Assembly: GCF_049933045.1 (NCBI RefSeq)
Contig: NZ_CP187926.1
Coordinates: 682,001 to 746,000, forward strand
Source of the DNA: Pseudocolwellia sp049933045
Lineage (GTDB): Bacteria > Pseudomonadota > Gammaproteobacteria > Enterobacterales > Alteromonadaceae
Reading direction: 5' to 3'
Length of the DNA stretch: 64,000 nt
Shown: positions 34,248 to 44,629 of the stretch, in pieces
Position numbering within the stretch: position 1 is the first letter of the stretch
Layout of the letters: the number at the start of each line of letters is the position of its first letter
The notes under the pieces: generated by a model
Told to the model about the DNA's origin: nothing
Databases searched by the model: none
Seen by the model: only the letters and a program-made list of their open reading frames with translations
Position numbers and translations under genes: made by a program

Positions 34248-37200
34248 TTATAGTTTATTGAATATAGTCGATTTATTCGTGATTTGATGGGACAGAAGAT
34301 ATTTTTGAAAGTCACTTTCAGGTAAAGGTTTACTGTATAAATAGCCTTGTAACTGTTCACAATGTAAACCTGATAAGAAGTTGAGTTGCTGATTTGTTTC
34401 TACACCTTCAGCAACAACATGCAAACCTAAGTTATGAGCAATAGTTACTATAGTTGCTACCATGTTACGCCCTTGTTCTGAGGTTTCTATGTCGTCAACA
34501 AATGCTTTATCTATTTTTAACGTATTTAATGGGAATTTTTTTAAATAAGCTAAAGAAGAGTAACCAGTACCAAAATCATCTAAGGAAAGGTGAATACCCA
34601 TAGCTCTTATTTGTAGCATAGTGTCTATTGCTTGCTGAGGAGAGTCCATAACAGTACCTTCTGTTATTTCTAATTCTAAATATTTAGCAGCTAAGCCACT
34701 TTCTTTGAGGATATCTGAGATCATGCCAACCAAGTTAGGTTGTGTAAACTGAACTGCCGATAAATTTACCGCAATTCGTCCTTCAAAAAGCCCTGCATCA
34801 ACCCATTTTTTGGTAGCAATACATGATTTTCTAAGCACGATTTCACCAATGTCGATTATCTGTCCTGTTTCTTCTGATACAGGGATAAATACAACAGGGC
34901 TAATAATGCCTTTAGACGGAGTTTCGAAGCGAACTAAAGCTTCCATACCTGCAACCTTACCTGTACTTATTTCTATTTTAGGTTGATAGAATACAGAAAA
35001 GTAATCTTCTTTTAATCCATGACGCATTAGGTTTTCAATTTGCAACCGTTTCACTGCTTTTTTATTCATAGATTCATTGAAAAATTGGTACTTATTACCA
35101 CCACTATTTTTAGCATGATACATAGCTGTATCAGCATTTTTTAATAACTCTTGTGATGATGCGCCGTCTTCGGGAAATAAAACAATGCCAATACTACTAT
35201 AGAGTACTACTTCTTGATTCTTGAGTTTCATCGCTTGAGCAACGGTTTTAAGGGTGTTTTTGGCTATTGTTGTGATGGTATGAATATCATTAGTATTTTC
35301 TACAATTATACTAAACTCATCTCCACCTAAACGGTATACCGTATCTTGCTTTCGTCCTGAAGCAATAATCCTTTGAGCAACTTTACATAAAAGTGCATCA
35401 CCGACACCATGACCCATAGAATCGTTTATCTTTTTGAAATTATCTAAATCAAAAACAAGCAACGCATGAGGAGTTTTAGCTTTTACTAATCTAGTTTGGT
35501 TTGCTTGAAAATATGATCTGTTCGGTAATCCCGTTAATGTATCTGAATTAGCAAGTTTCCTTAGTTCAATTTCATTATTTTTACGTTCTGTAACATCAGA
35601 AAAAACACCAACAAAATGTGAAATATTATTATTTTCATCTTTGATAATATCGATATTCAAATCGATTGTGTAAATATCACCATTGCTATGTTTATCTTCT
35701 ATTTCGCCGTGCCAACTACCCTGAGTGATTAAATGTTTTTTTATGTTTTGGGTAAAACTTTCTGGGTACTGTTTAAGATGTAAGCTTGTACCTAACATAT
35801 CACTTTTTTTGACTTGGGTGATGCGTTGATAAGCTTTATTAACATCGACAATAATAAATTGACGATCAAAAATAACGACTGCATCTGATATGTTTTCAAT
35901 ACATTTAGCAAATAGTTTTAATCTTTCATCAGTTCTTTTTATTTGGCTAATATCTTTTAAAGTACCTGTCATCCGAGTAGGAGCATTTTTCTCATCTCTT
36001 TCGACTATTTTTCCTCTATCAAGTACCCAAATCCATCGATTATTTTTATCTTTTACTCTATAAGTAGCTTCAAAGTGATCTACTTCATCGGTAAAATGTG
36101 CATTTAGAGCAGATCTTACTTTTGGGATATCATGTTGATGTATATTTGTTTGTTCAGCTCCTACATTTCTTTTTCCATCTTGTGGAAATTCAAGTATTCC
36201 CCAAATATTAGAACGGAATATTTTACCTGTGATAATATTCCAATCCCACATTTCATCTCCACTTCCCCAAAGTGAAAGCTTTAAACGTTCTTCACTGAGC
36301 TGTATTTGAAGGTGAGATAGTCGCTGCTGTCTTAACTGGAATAAGAAGTAACCTACAATAATGAATATGATTGAAGTATAAAATATGATTGCTAAGTTTG
36401 ATAACCACCACGGAGGCATAATGGTTATTTTTAATGTTTTTGTTTTATTTGATATCGGATTTAATAAGTCGATAACTTGTACTTCAAATACGTAAGAGCC
36501 GTGATCTAAATTAGTATAAGTGGCTCTCCGATTATTAGTATCAGTTTCTATCCAGTTTTCCTCAAGACCTTTAAGACGATATTTGTATTTTATTTGGTTA
36601 GGTATTTTAGCGTTTGGTGATACAAATTCAATACTAAAAGGTGATTGTTCATGGGCTAAAGTAAGTATTTTAATGTAATTTAGGTGCTTATTTAATGTAA
36701 ACTCCAGAATAGGGTTTTTATTGTTCTCCACCTTTGAAGATTCAACGTTTACTTTTTTGTTAGAGAGTAATAAATTAGTTAAAATAGGAAAATTAATTAT
36801 TTGTTTTATAGATGTAACTTCATTTAAATTTGCACTGTGATACCCATTTAAACCACCAAAGTACGCAGTTTTATCTGAAGTATAAAGAATACTACCATTG
36901 ATAAATTCATTATCTTCAACACCAAAGTGTTTCCCATAATTAATTACTTTTTTATTTAAAGGGTTTATTGATGAAATCCCTTTATTTGTACTAAACCATG
37001 CGTTAAATTCATAATCAATAAATAGTCCATTAATTGAATTGTTCATTAACTTATTCTGCTCATTAAATACATAAGCATCTAGGGTTTCAGAGTTTAAAAG
37101 AAGAACCCCTTGGTCAAATGAACCTAACCAAAACCATTTTCCAGATTTAATAATGTTTTTTGAATTACTTACCAGATAATCATTCGTTTTAATGTCATAC

Positions 37201-38849
37201 ATATTTTTGAATGACTTGTTTTGTAGTGAAAATTTAACTATTTTGTTTTGTAAGGATGTCGCCCAGATAACTTCCTCTTTACTATCTTCAAAATAAATAC
37301 TTGTTATCTTTTGTTCTTCTGTTTGATATTGTAAAAACTCATGCGTTGATAAATTATAACTTGATAATATATTTTCGTTATTAATAAACCAAATACTGTT
37401 TTTTATTAATAAAAGAGTATCACCTTCATGCGGGAAATTTGAATACATAGACCATTTTTTATGAGCAATCAATTCTTTTGAAGTTAAATTGTATTCAAAT
37501 AAATTGTTATTTATTGTTCTAACAATAATAATATCTGATGATTTAGTTAATATATTAAAAATACTTTCATTAAACTGAAAGGGTAGTTTATTGTATGTAT
37601 CTTTTACTATGCTGAATAAACTGCCATCACCTCGAGCAATTATCTTTTGTTTATTAGGTAATTGAACTAAAACATCTACAATTTGATTTTCTGTTTTGTC
37701 TTTAAATTTATAATGCTTAAAGCTCATTGAAATAGGAGATAAAGTGTTAATTCCTCCATCTGTACCAATCCAAACCTTTCCTGTTGAACTTTTAAATAAT
37801 CTATAAATATTATGATTGATTAATGAGGCTCTTGACTCGTTAACTTTATGATGAACTGTTTGTTGATTATGCAAATTATATATAGTTAACCCATTTTTAG
37901 TGCCAATCCAAACTTCAGACGCATTTTTCTGAATAATTGATTTTACAATGTTAGAGGATAATGAAGAATCAATTGAACTTGCTGCAAGATGTTTTTTTAA
38001 TTTATAATTTTTATCAACAACGTATACTCCTTTATCAGTCGCAAGCCAATAATCATTATCTACTATAGTGATATCAGATAAATTATTAGCTTCGATAGAT
38101 AAGCCCCATTTATTTTCTTCTTGTAAAGATATCGCTGTCGATAAGTCACTGCCTGCTATATAAATACCATTCTCGTATGTACCTAACCAATAATTGTTTT
38201 CATTATCTTGAAAGAATGTTTTTATTTCTTTTATTTTATTTTCATCATCTCTGATGATCACTCGATTGAAGTTATTAGTTTTTGTATTGTAATATTGGAT
38301 ACCAGACGCTGTAGTTATCCAAATAAGGTTGTCTTTGTCTTGGTATATGTCCCAAATAACATTGTCTTGTAGACTTGTTGTGGTGTTTTTATTGTGTAAA
38401 AAGTTGTCAAAGTTATCTGTCTTTTCGTTGTAACGGCTTAGACCATTTTGAGTACCAATCCACAATGTTCCGGTGTTATCGACAAATACTTTTCTGATGA
38501 AGTTATTTGCTACAGAAGTTTTATCAAGAATGTCATTTTTGTAGTGGGTAAAGTCTTTGCCATCAAATTTGTTTAAGCCTTCTTGAGTTGCTATCCATAT
38601 TAACCCTTGTGTATCTTCCACAATATCGAAGACATAACTTTGAGATAATCCATCTTGTATGGTGAGAGATTCGAATTTCAGTTCAGGATTGACAATATAT
38701 TCGTAGGCGAATGAGTGGCTTATAAAGCTAAGGAGAGAAAATAATATTGAAAACCTTAATATTATTTTTTTAAATTGATTCGCCAATATAGGGCTTATAA
38801 AAGTAAACAATACAACAACCTTGAATGTATTTTCGTTTAAGATGATCAC
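34248..38849 (-). CDS. Giant membrane sensor: reg_prop propeller, Y_Y_Y, PAS, PAS, GGDEF, EAL
   Basis: 1533 residues. A hydrophobic export signal near 28-48 is followed by two sets of propeller repeats (about 55-700), with recurrent IWIATQEGLNKFDG / LWIGTQNGLSRYN units. A Y_Y_Y domain (about 745-810, YKYRLKGLEENWIETD), one membrane span (about 815-840), PAS domains (about 860-970 and 985-1100), GGDEF (about 1105-1270, intact YRLGGDEFSII) and EAL (about 1280-1530, with EALVRF, DDFGTGYSSLAY and AEGVET intact) follow. It probably senses a periplasmic ligand, often a polysaccharide product, and makes or degrades cyclic-di-GMP. The start could be internal. Confidence 0.9.
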   Translation of the reverse strand: MIILNENTFKVVVLFTFISPILANQFKKIILRFSILFSLLSFISHSFAYEYIVNPELKFESLTIQDGLSQSYVFDIVEDTQGLIWIATQEGLNKFDGKDFTHYKNDILDKTSVANNFIRKVFVDNTGTLWIGTQNGLSRYNEKTDNFDNFLHNKNTTTSLQDNVIWDIYQDKDNLIWITTASGIQYYNTKTNNFNRVIIRDDENKIKEIKTFFQDNENNYWLGTYENGIYIAGSDLSTAISLQEENKWGLSIEANNLSDITIVDNDYWLATDKGVYVVDKNYKLKKHLAASSIDSSLSSNIVKSIIQKNASEVWIGTKNGLTIYNLHNQQTVHHKVNESRASLINHNIYRLFKSSTGKVWIGTDGGINTLSPISMSFKHYKFKDKTENQIVDVLVQLPNKQKIIARGDGSLFSIVKDTYNKLPFQFNESIFNILTKSSDIIIVRTINNNLFEYNLTSKELIAHKKWSMYSNFPHEGDTLLLIKNSIWFINNENILSSYNLSTHEFLQYQTEEQKITSIYFEDSKEEVIWATSLQNKIVKFSLQNKSFKNMYDIKTNDYLVSNSKNIIKSGKWFWLGSFDQGVLLLNSETLDAYVFNEQNKLMNNSINGLFIDYEFNAWFSTNKGISSINPLNKKVINYGKHFGVEDNEFINGSILYTSDKTAYFGGLNGYHSANLNEVTSIKQIINFPILTNLLLSNKKVNVESSKVENNKNPILEFTLNKHLNYIKILTLAHEQSPFSIEFVSPNAKIPNQIKYKYRLKGLEENWIETDTNNRRATYTNLDHGSYVFEVQVIDLLNPISNKTKTLKITIMPPWWLSNLAIIFYTSIIFIIVGYFLFQLRQQRLSHLQIQLSEERLKLSLWGSGDEMWDWNIITGKIFRSNIWGILEFPQDGKRNVGAEQTNIHQHDIPKVRSALNAHFTDEVDHFEATYRVKDKNNRWIWVLDRGKIVERDEKNAPTRMTGTLKDISQIKRTDERLKLFAKCIENISDAVVIFDRQFIIVDVNKAYQRITQVKKSDMLGTSLHLKQYPESFTQNIKKHLITQGSWHGEIEDKHSNGDIYTIDLNIDIIKDENNNISHFVGVFSDVTERKNNEIELRKLANSDTLTGLPNRSYFQANQTRLVKAKTPHALLVFDLDNFKKINDSMGHGVGDALLCKVAQRIIASGRKQDTVYRLGGDEFSIIVENTNDIHTITTIAKNTLKTVAQAMKLKNQEVVLYSSIGIVLFPEDGASSQELLKNADTAMYHAKNSGGNKYQFFNESMNKKAVKRLQIENLMRHGLKEDYFSVFYQPKIEISTGKVAGMEALVRFETPSKGIISPVVFIPVSEETGQIIDIGEIVLRKSCIATKKWVDAGLFEGRIAVNLSAVQFTQPNLVGMISDILKESGLAAKYLELEITEGTVMDSPQQAIDTMLQIRAMGIHLSLDDFGTGYSSLAYLKKFPLNTLKIDKAFVDDIETSEQGRNMVATIVTIAHNLGLHVVAEGVETNQQLNFLSGLHCEQLQGYLYSKPLPESDFQKYLLSHQITNKSTIFNKL

Positions 38850-39026
38850 ACTAAGCTTGTTTTACATTTTTCAACATATAAACGCGCAATCATTATGATT
38901 TTATTAATTATTCTTCGTATCACTTAGCTATTAAAAGTCATGGCTCATATTAAGTCAACTGTTGTATTCAGCATTGTTGTTTATTTATAACTAATGAACT
39001 CCAGTTTGTATATGTTATCGGCAGGT

Positions 39027-41822
39027 TTAATATTTTCTTTGATAATCATTTAATAAATGTAGGGTATTCTCAATATCTTTCTTTTCAATATGGCTATTTT
39101 CTAGCTCTTCAGGGGTGTTAAAAGATAATAAATTAATTCTATCTGGATGACTGCTTGGGCATAAGGTTTCTTTTAAAAAGCTTTTAATTTGTTCTAAAGT
39201 CAGTTGTTTAATTTCCTCTATAAGTTGTGATTTTTGATTAAAATTACACTCATCAGTACTGATAGAGGTCCAAAAACGTTGGCTTTTAATACGCAAACTT
39301 GAATCTTTTTCTAATAACTGGCTAGATAAACCATGTTTGATATGTTCCCAATGATCAGTTTCCATTGCTTCAATATTTAAACAAGCATCCATGATAAAGT
39401 TATCTATCGCTTTTGATAAATCAGTTGATTGAGTGTTAGGTGATTGAATATAAAAGGCAATGCCAGGATATCGGTTAATCGGAATAAAGTTCACACCCAC
39501 TAAATAGCCATATTGCTTTTCTGTTCTCATTTCTTGGAAGAACATCGGAGATAAAAGTTGGCTGGTGATCATACATTTAGCAACAGAAACTAAGTCTTTG
39601 TCAGCTAACGGGTAATAAGTAATCGTTGAGTGATCATGTTTAGGTAGAATAAGCGGTAACTCAATTTTACCTCGGTTTTCTATGCTTATAATCGAAGGTA
39701 AAACTTTGTGCTGATCGTCGGTATTGTTAATGAAAAATTGTTTAATTAATTTTCCAATTGCTTTTGCACCATTTATTTCCCAATTTCCATGCACTAATGA
39801 CTTAACTGATACTTGAGTAAATATCTGCTTGGTAAAGTCAGTGAACTCACTAAACGTAATATTATCTAATGCGTTTGATAAATCTGTGGAGCTTGGATTA
39901 TTGGGCTGAATGGCAGAGCTTAAATAAGAAAATAATTGAGATATAGATTTACTGGAGCCTGTATTATTCCAATGATTAATTAATTGTTTTTTGAGTAAAA
40001 CAAATTTCTCTTCTTTAAACGTAGCGTGTTTTAAGTCTTTTAGGAGAAGTTGCAGCAAGTGGCTTTGTTTGTCTGTAAAACCAGACAATTGTAATGTCAT
40101 ACCCCCTTGATGTGCGTATAAGTGATATTGAATACCTGCAATTTCGGCATCGTAATGTTTCTCTATAATTGAATCACTAAATAAATCAACAAAGAGTCTC
40201 GCCATGGCTATGTTTTCTGTTGATTCAATTATGATTGGCGAATCAATACCTATGTAAATATATCCTTTAGGGATATTAAAAATGAAATCTTGCTTGAACC
40301 AAAGCTCATAACCATTTTCTTTATCAATACATTCAGGTAATGGCGAGGTGTTCTGTTTTTCTTCTTGAGTTAAAGAATTAGATAAAACAATAGGGTTATT
40401 AACAATGTATGGGTTTATTGAGGGGAGTGATAATCCGTTGTTGTAACCACATTGTTTAAAGGTCTCAAGCAAGGTGTTACTGATTGTCGAAATATTATAA
40501 GGCACTTCATACCATTTACTGACCTGCTTAAAGGTATTATCTTTACTCACATGGATAATACGCATGTTTTCAGGTGTAAAGTAAGATAACAGGTTATCTA
40601 TTTCATCTAAGCAGTAATTAGCCATAGCGTAATCACCAAAGATATAATCTTCCTCTGGGTAGTGCTGCATGTTCACCACTAATTGGCACACAGAGTCTAT
40701 TGGCTTTGACTTCTCAGCATACTGAAAAGCAATCTCTGCTAACGTTTTCTTTTCTTGGAAGTAATATTCTGGCAAATCAGACTTTTTCATTAAATTAATG
40801 TAATGAAATACAATCGTTGTAATTTCGTTTACATTTTTTTCACCTTGCTCAGTTAACTGAAAGCTAATATTAAAATCTTTAAAGTTTGAACCATTAATAC
40901 CTGAGCCTGCTGTTAATCCTAATACCCAATGCTTCTCTTTTAATAAAGCTAAAATACTACCAATCCCTTCATGTCCTAGAAGGTGAGCCAAAATTGATTC
41001 AGGTTTGTTTTTATATAAATGATCAATTGAAGGCATCGCAAAGCTGATAATTAATTGATGATCATTTTTTACTGGAGATACATTAATTAAGTTAGCTTGG
41101 TTTTCAGGTAAGTATAAAGGTTCTTTAATTGTGCAATCAGTGGCTTTAGAGTCTGAAATATCAGAGAATTTCGATTCTGCTAATGCTTGTAATTCATCTA
41201 ATGGTTGTGGACCTTCAAGTACAAGTGTCATTTTTTCGGCGTGATAATATTTATTATAAAACGCTAAAACTTCTTGCTGAATACTTTGGCCATTTCTGTC
41301 TGCGAGAGTTTCGTGGTTTCCAACTGAAAACTTTGAAAAAGGGTGAGCTTGATTAATGGTTTCTTTATGAACATCGTAAAGTCTTCTAATGTCATCTTTT
41401 AATTTTAGCTTATATTCAGCGTCTATATTTTTTCTTTCAGATTGAATAAAGGCTTCACTCAAGAGTGGTTTTGTAAAAAACTGACTAAATCGGTCTAGAG
41501 CTTGTTCGAAAAACTGATAATTTATATCTAAAAAAAAGCAGGTATGTTCTGTTGCTGTCCAAGCATTATTATGACCGCCATGCTGGCTTATAAATTTTTG
41601 ATACTCACTCCCGTCAGGATATTTTTCTGTGCCTAAAAATAACATGTGCTCTAAAAAATGTGCTAAACCATGTCTATCAGATGGATCACTAAAGTGACCA
41701 ACGTTAACCGCTAAGGCGGCTGCAGACTTTTTGCTTTCATTATTATTAACTAATAAAACACGTAAACCATTGTTTAACGTAAGAGGTAAATAATGCTTAT
41801 GATCGTTAGGACTTTTTTTCAA
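39027..41822 (-). CDS. M16-family zinc peptidase (insulinase/pitrilysin type)
   Basis: 931 residues. The inverted zinc motif HFLEH is at 55-59 (GLAHFLEHMLFLGTEKYP), with the distal Glu in NIDAEYKLKLKDD near residue 135. Four M16 repeats are expected at this length, and the second half contains YGYLVGVNF and RYPGIAFYIQS. It lacks the signal peptide of E. coli Ptr, so it may be cytoplasmic and degrade short peptides. Divergent from sixA across about 200 bp. Confidence 0.88.
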   Translation of the reverse strand: MKKSPNDHKHYLPLTLNNGLRVLLVNNNESKKSAAALAVNVGHFSDPSDRHGLAHFLEHMLFLGTEKYPDGSEYQKFISQHGGHNNAWTATEHTCFFLDINYQFFEQALDRFSQFFTKPLLSEAFIQSERKNIDAEYKLKLKDDIRRLYDVHKETINQAHPFSKFSVGNHETLADRNGQSIQQEVLAFYNKYYHAEKMTLVLEGPQPLDELQALAESKFSDISDSKATDCTIKEPLYLPENQANLINVSPVKNDHQLIISFAMPSIDHLYKNKPESILAHLLGHEGIGSILALLKEKHWVLGLTAGSGINGSNFKDFNISFQLTEQGEKNVNEITTIVFHYINLMKKSDLPEYYFQEKKTLAEIAFQYAEKSKPIDSVCQLVVNMQHYPEEDYIFGDYAMANYCLDEIDNLLSYFTPENMRIIHVSKDNTFKQVSKWYEVPYNISTISNTLLETFKQCGYNNGLSLPSINPYIVNNPIVLSNSLTQEEKQNTSPLPECIDKENGYELWFKQDFIFNIPKGYIYIGIDSPIIIESTENIAMARLFVDLFSDSIIEKHYDAEIAGIQYHLYAHQGGMTLQLSGFTDKQSHLLQLLLKDLKHATFKEEKFVLLKKQLINHWNNTGSSKSISQLFSYLSSAIQPNNPSSTDLSNALDNITFSEFTDFTKQIFTQVSVKSLVHGNWEINGAKAIGKLIKQFFINNTDDQHKVLPSIISIENRGKIELPLILPKHDHSTITYYPLADKDLVSVAKCMITSQLLSPMFFQEMRTEKQYGYLVGVNFIPINRYPGIAFYIQSPNTQSTDLSKAIDNFIMDACLNIEAMETDHWEHIKHGLSSQLLEKDSSLRIKSQRFWTSISTDECNFNQKSQLIEEIKQLTLEQIKSFLKETLCPSSHPDRINLLSFNTPEELENSHIEKKDIENTLHLLNDYQRKY

Positions 41823-42025
41823 AGCGAGCTCCAGCTCAGTTATTATTTTTACAGCACATGAAAAATAAAGGGAAAATTGTAAAATAATTTCATTTTTAAA
41901 TTACCGTATGGAATAAGATGAGTCCATTATATTCTTAACAGTTGTTATAAAAAAAATGACTATTGCTTTACTATAGCCCCAATTTATAAAACTGATGCAT
42001 ACATTTGGTATGTATGGACTAATTT

Positions 42026-42505
42026 ATGCAAGTTTATATCATGCGTCACGGCCAAGCTTTTACTTCAGGCGCTGACGATGCACTCCGTGAATTAACAACG
42101 GAAGGCCAGCAAGAAGCTAATGAAATGGCGAGATGGATCAGCGAACACAATATTGCTATAGATAAGGTTATTGTTAGCCCTTTTATCCGTGCTCAGCAAA
42201 CGGTAAAAGAAATAAGTAGTTCGCTAGATAAAGACGTTGCCATAACGACATTAGACTTTATTACACCTTCTGGCTCTGCTCAACGTATGCATGATTATAT
42301 TGATGGAATTTGTGTTACAGAGGATGTCAGCCATCTGTTAATCGTGTCTCACATGCCGCTTGTTTGTTATTTAGTTGCAGAATTAACAACTGATGGCGAT
42401 TGTCCGCTCTTTCAAACAGCATCTATTGCTCATATTGATTATGATACTAAACGTATGAAAGGGCAGTTGGTGAGTTTAACTTCGCCAAGTGATTTAATTG
42501 AATAG
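42026..42505 (+). CDS. sixA: Phosphohistidine phosphatase SixA
   Basis: 159 residues. Histidine phosphatase superfamily: catalytic MRHGQA at residues 6-11, the second catalytic His in LLIVSHMPLVCYL, and SPFIRAQQT. It is the right length for SixA, which dephosphorylates HPt domains and in E. coli the nitrogen-PTS protein NPr. In Alteromonadales it is usually near fadIJ and an M16 peptidase, consistent with the accessory insertion proposed for 32-39 kb. Confidence 0.88.
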   Translation: MQVYIMRHGQAFTSGADDALRELTTEGQQEANEMARWISEHNIAIDKVIVSPFIRAQQTVKEISSSLDKDVAITTLDFITPSGSAQRMHDYIDGICVTEDVSHLLIVSHMPLVCYLVAELTTDGDCPLFQTASIAHIDYDTKRMKGQLVSLTSPSDLIE

Positions 42506-42934
42506 AAAGTATTAACTTTGTTTTATGAGGTTGTTCGATCTGAATGACTTTTTTGAAAGGTTACGTATTTTGTAAAGCGACTTAAGTATAAATGTACTTA
42601 ATAGCACTCGTATCGGACTAATACATCAGCAACGCGTCTAAGTTGGCGCTTTCTTTATTTTATTCATAATATTCTTTACTAACCCTTACGGTGAATAGTC
42701 ATACTTCTGTTTTAATGTTTGTTACTTAACCTGAACTAGGTTTAAGATGTTCTTAATTGATTGAAATTATTACTAATGAAATTTAACGATGAAGCAATTA
42801 AAAGTAGTTGTTAGAGAAGAATATATTAAGCCGAGCTCAGGTTACTTAGTTAGAATTGCTTTAGTAACAACCCCAAGATAAAACCTACAGAGAATGAATA
42901 GCGCAATCCTTAGCGTTCTAGCGAATTTAAATCG
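42506..42934. other. Intergenic region carrying a repeat element
   Basis: About 430 bp between convergent sixA and smrB. It holds the MITE-like inverted repeat at 42726-42847. No gene seen. Confidence 0.6.
42726..42847. mobile_element. MITE-like inverted-repeat element, related to that at 18.7 kb
   Basis: The left end TTAACCTGAACTAGGTTTAA (from 42726) faces the right end AAGCCGAGCTCAGGTTAC (about 42828-42845). In the same sense the right arm reads TAACCTGAGCTCGGCTTAA. The shared core TAACCTGARCT also begins the 233-bp element at 18655. The interior of about 85 bp is non-coding. Confidence 0.5.
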
Positions 42935-43471
42935 TTAACTAAACTTATCTTCTATTTCCACTAAAGCTAAAATAGCTCCGTTTCCGCCCCATTCTAAAGG
43001 TGCTTGATGAAATGCCATTACATCGGGGTGCTGAACTAACCAATGTGGTACTTTATTCTTGAGGACTCTTGAACCTAAGCCATGAACAATACATATGCAA
43101 TGAGCATGTTCCTTTTGACAGGCAAACAACAAAGCGGCTATTTCTAATTTAGCTTGCTGTTGATCTAGTCCATGTAAATCTAAAATAAGATCGGGTGCGT
43201 AATCGCCTCTGCGCAGCTTTTTAGTTTCAAAGGTATCTACGTCGTCTCTTGTATATTTAAGAGGACCTTGTTGATTGAGATTAGGTTCAAAATCGTCAGA
43301 GAAATAAAACTCTGCATTTTGTTGAGTAGATTCTTTTTCTTTAATAAGCTTTTTCGTTTCTGTACTTCTCTTTGAGGGGAGGATTTTATCCTGTACAATA
43401 GGTTTTACTTTACCTATAGCATCTTTGAAGAGTTGTTTTTCTTGTAGTGTTAAGCTGTCTTTTAGTTTCAT
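42935..43471 (-). CDS. smrB: Smr-domain endonuclease SmrB
   Basis: 178 residues. The C-terminal Smr domain (about 95-175) has the DLHGLDQQQAKLEI motif and the HGLGSRVLKNKVPHWL signature. The N-terminal half is charged (TETKKLIKEKE). SmrB cleaves mRNA at collided ribosomes for rescue. Divergent from prmB across about 80 bp, the common gammaproteobacterial arrangement. Confidence 0.9.
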   Translation of the reverse strand: MKLKDSLTLQEKQLFKDAIGKVKPIVQDKILPSKRSTETKKLIKEKESTQQNAEFYFSDDFEPNLNQQGPLKYTRDDVDTFETKKLRRGDYAPDLILDLHGLDQQQAKLEIAALLFACQKEHAHCICIVHGLGSRVLKNKVPHWLVQHPDVMAFHQAPLEWGGNGAILALVEIEDKFS

Positions 43472-43550
43472 CAGGTAAGTTTAAAAACATCTATCACTAA
43501 TCACAAGTTAATTAGTCAGTTGAATATTATATTATCCTATAGGAAATTAT

Positions 43551-44486
43551 GTGAACGCGTTAAATTTTTCATCAATTAATGATCAACTAAATACAACGGG
43601 CGATTTCGTTCGATTTGCAGCCAGTCAATTTAACCAAGCTGACCTTTATTTCGGTCATGGTATGGTTAACGCATGGGATGAAGCTATTTCATTAATCATG
43701 TTTACGCTAAATTTACCTGAAGATTTATTTGAGCAAGTGTTTACTTGTCAATTAACCTCAGAAGAAAAGCAAGATGTACTTACTATTATTGAAAGGCGCA
43801 TAGTAGAAGAAATTCCTGCGGCTTATTTAACTAATCAAGCCGTCTTCGCTAACTTACCTTTTTATGTGGATCAACGCGTACTTGTACCAAGATCGCCGAT
43901 TGGTGAGTTAATTCAAAAGAAATTTTCACCTTTCATTAGTGAACAGAATCCACCTGCAAGAATTTTAGATTTATGTACAGGAAGCGGTTGTATAGCCATT
44001 GCTTGTTCTTATGCTTTTCCTGATGCAGATATAGATGCAGTAGATTTATCTATAGATGCATTAAATGTTGCTAATATCAATATAGAGAACCACGGTTTAT
44101 CTGAACAAGTTATTCCAATTCAATCTGACGTTTTTTCTGGGGTTGAAGGGCAAGTTTATGATTTAATTGTGACGAATCCTCCGTACGTAGATCAAGACGA
44201 TGTAGATTCGCTCCCACAAGAGTATTTACATGAACCAGAAATGGGATTGGGATGTGGTGAAGACGGTCTTGATATTGTTAGAAAAATTTTAGCAGAAAGT
44301 GCCGAACATTTATCAGAAAATGGTATATTAATTTGTGAAGTGGGTAACTCACAAATACATGTTAGTTCTGTCTACCCAGAAGTTCCATTTAAATGGTTAA
44401 CTTTTGAACGTGGTGGGCATGGTGTTTTTATGCTAACTAAAGCAGAGTTAGAAGCGTTTTCAGACACTTTTAAACAGAATATTTAG
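43551..44486 (+). CDS. prmB: Ribosomal protein L3 N5-glutamine methyltransferase PrmB
   Basis: 311 residues from a GTG start with AGGAAAT before it. An N-terminal helical domain is followed by a class I methyltransferase: ILDLCTGSGCIAIACS (SAM site, about 136-151) and the glutamine-methylation motif VTNPPYVD (about 205-212). Upstream of aroC, as in related genera. Confidence 0.93.
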   Translation: MNALNFSSINDQLNTTGDFVRFAASQFNQADLYFGHGMVNAWDEAISLIMFTLNLPEDLFEQVFTCQLTSEEKQDVLTIIERRIVEEIPAAYLTNQAVFANLPFYVDQRVLVPRSPIGELIQKKFSPFISEQNPPARILDLCTGSGCIAIACSYAFPDADIDAVDLSIDALNVANINIENHGLSEQVIPIQSDVFSGVEGQVYDLIVTNPPYVDQDDVDSLPQEYLHEPEMGLGCGEDGLDIVRKILAESAEHLSENGILICEVGNSQIHVSSVYPEVPFKWLTFERGGHGVFMLTKAELEAFSDTFKQNI

Positions 44487-44629
44487 TTTTAATTTATTTA
44501 TCAATAATAGAATAAGTCGATAAACGTTGAGTTAGATAAAATTTAGAATAAAAACGATTAATCTAAAGTTAACCAACAGCTTATTTTTTATTGGTATTAA
44601 TTTATATTAACAAAGGTAGTTAATTCAGT

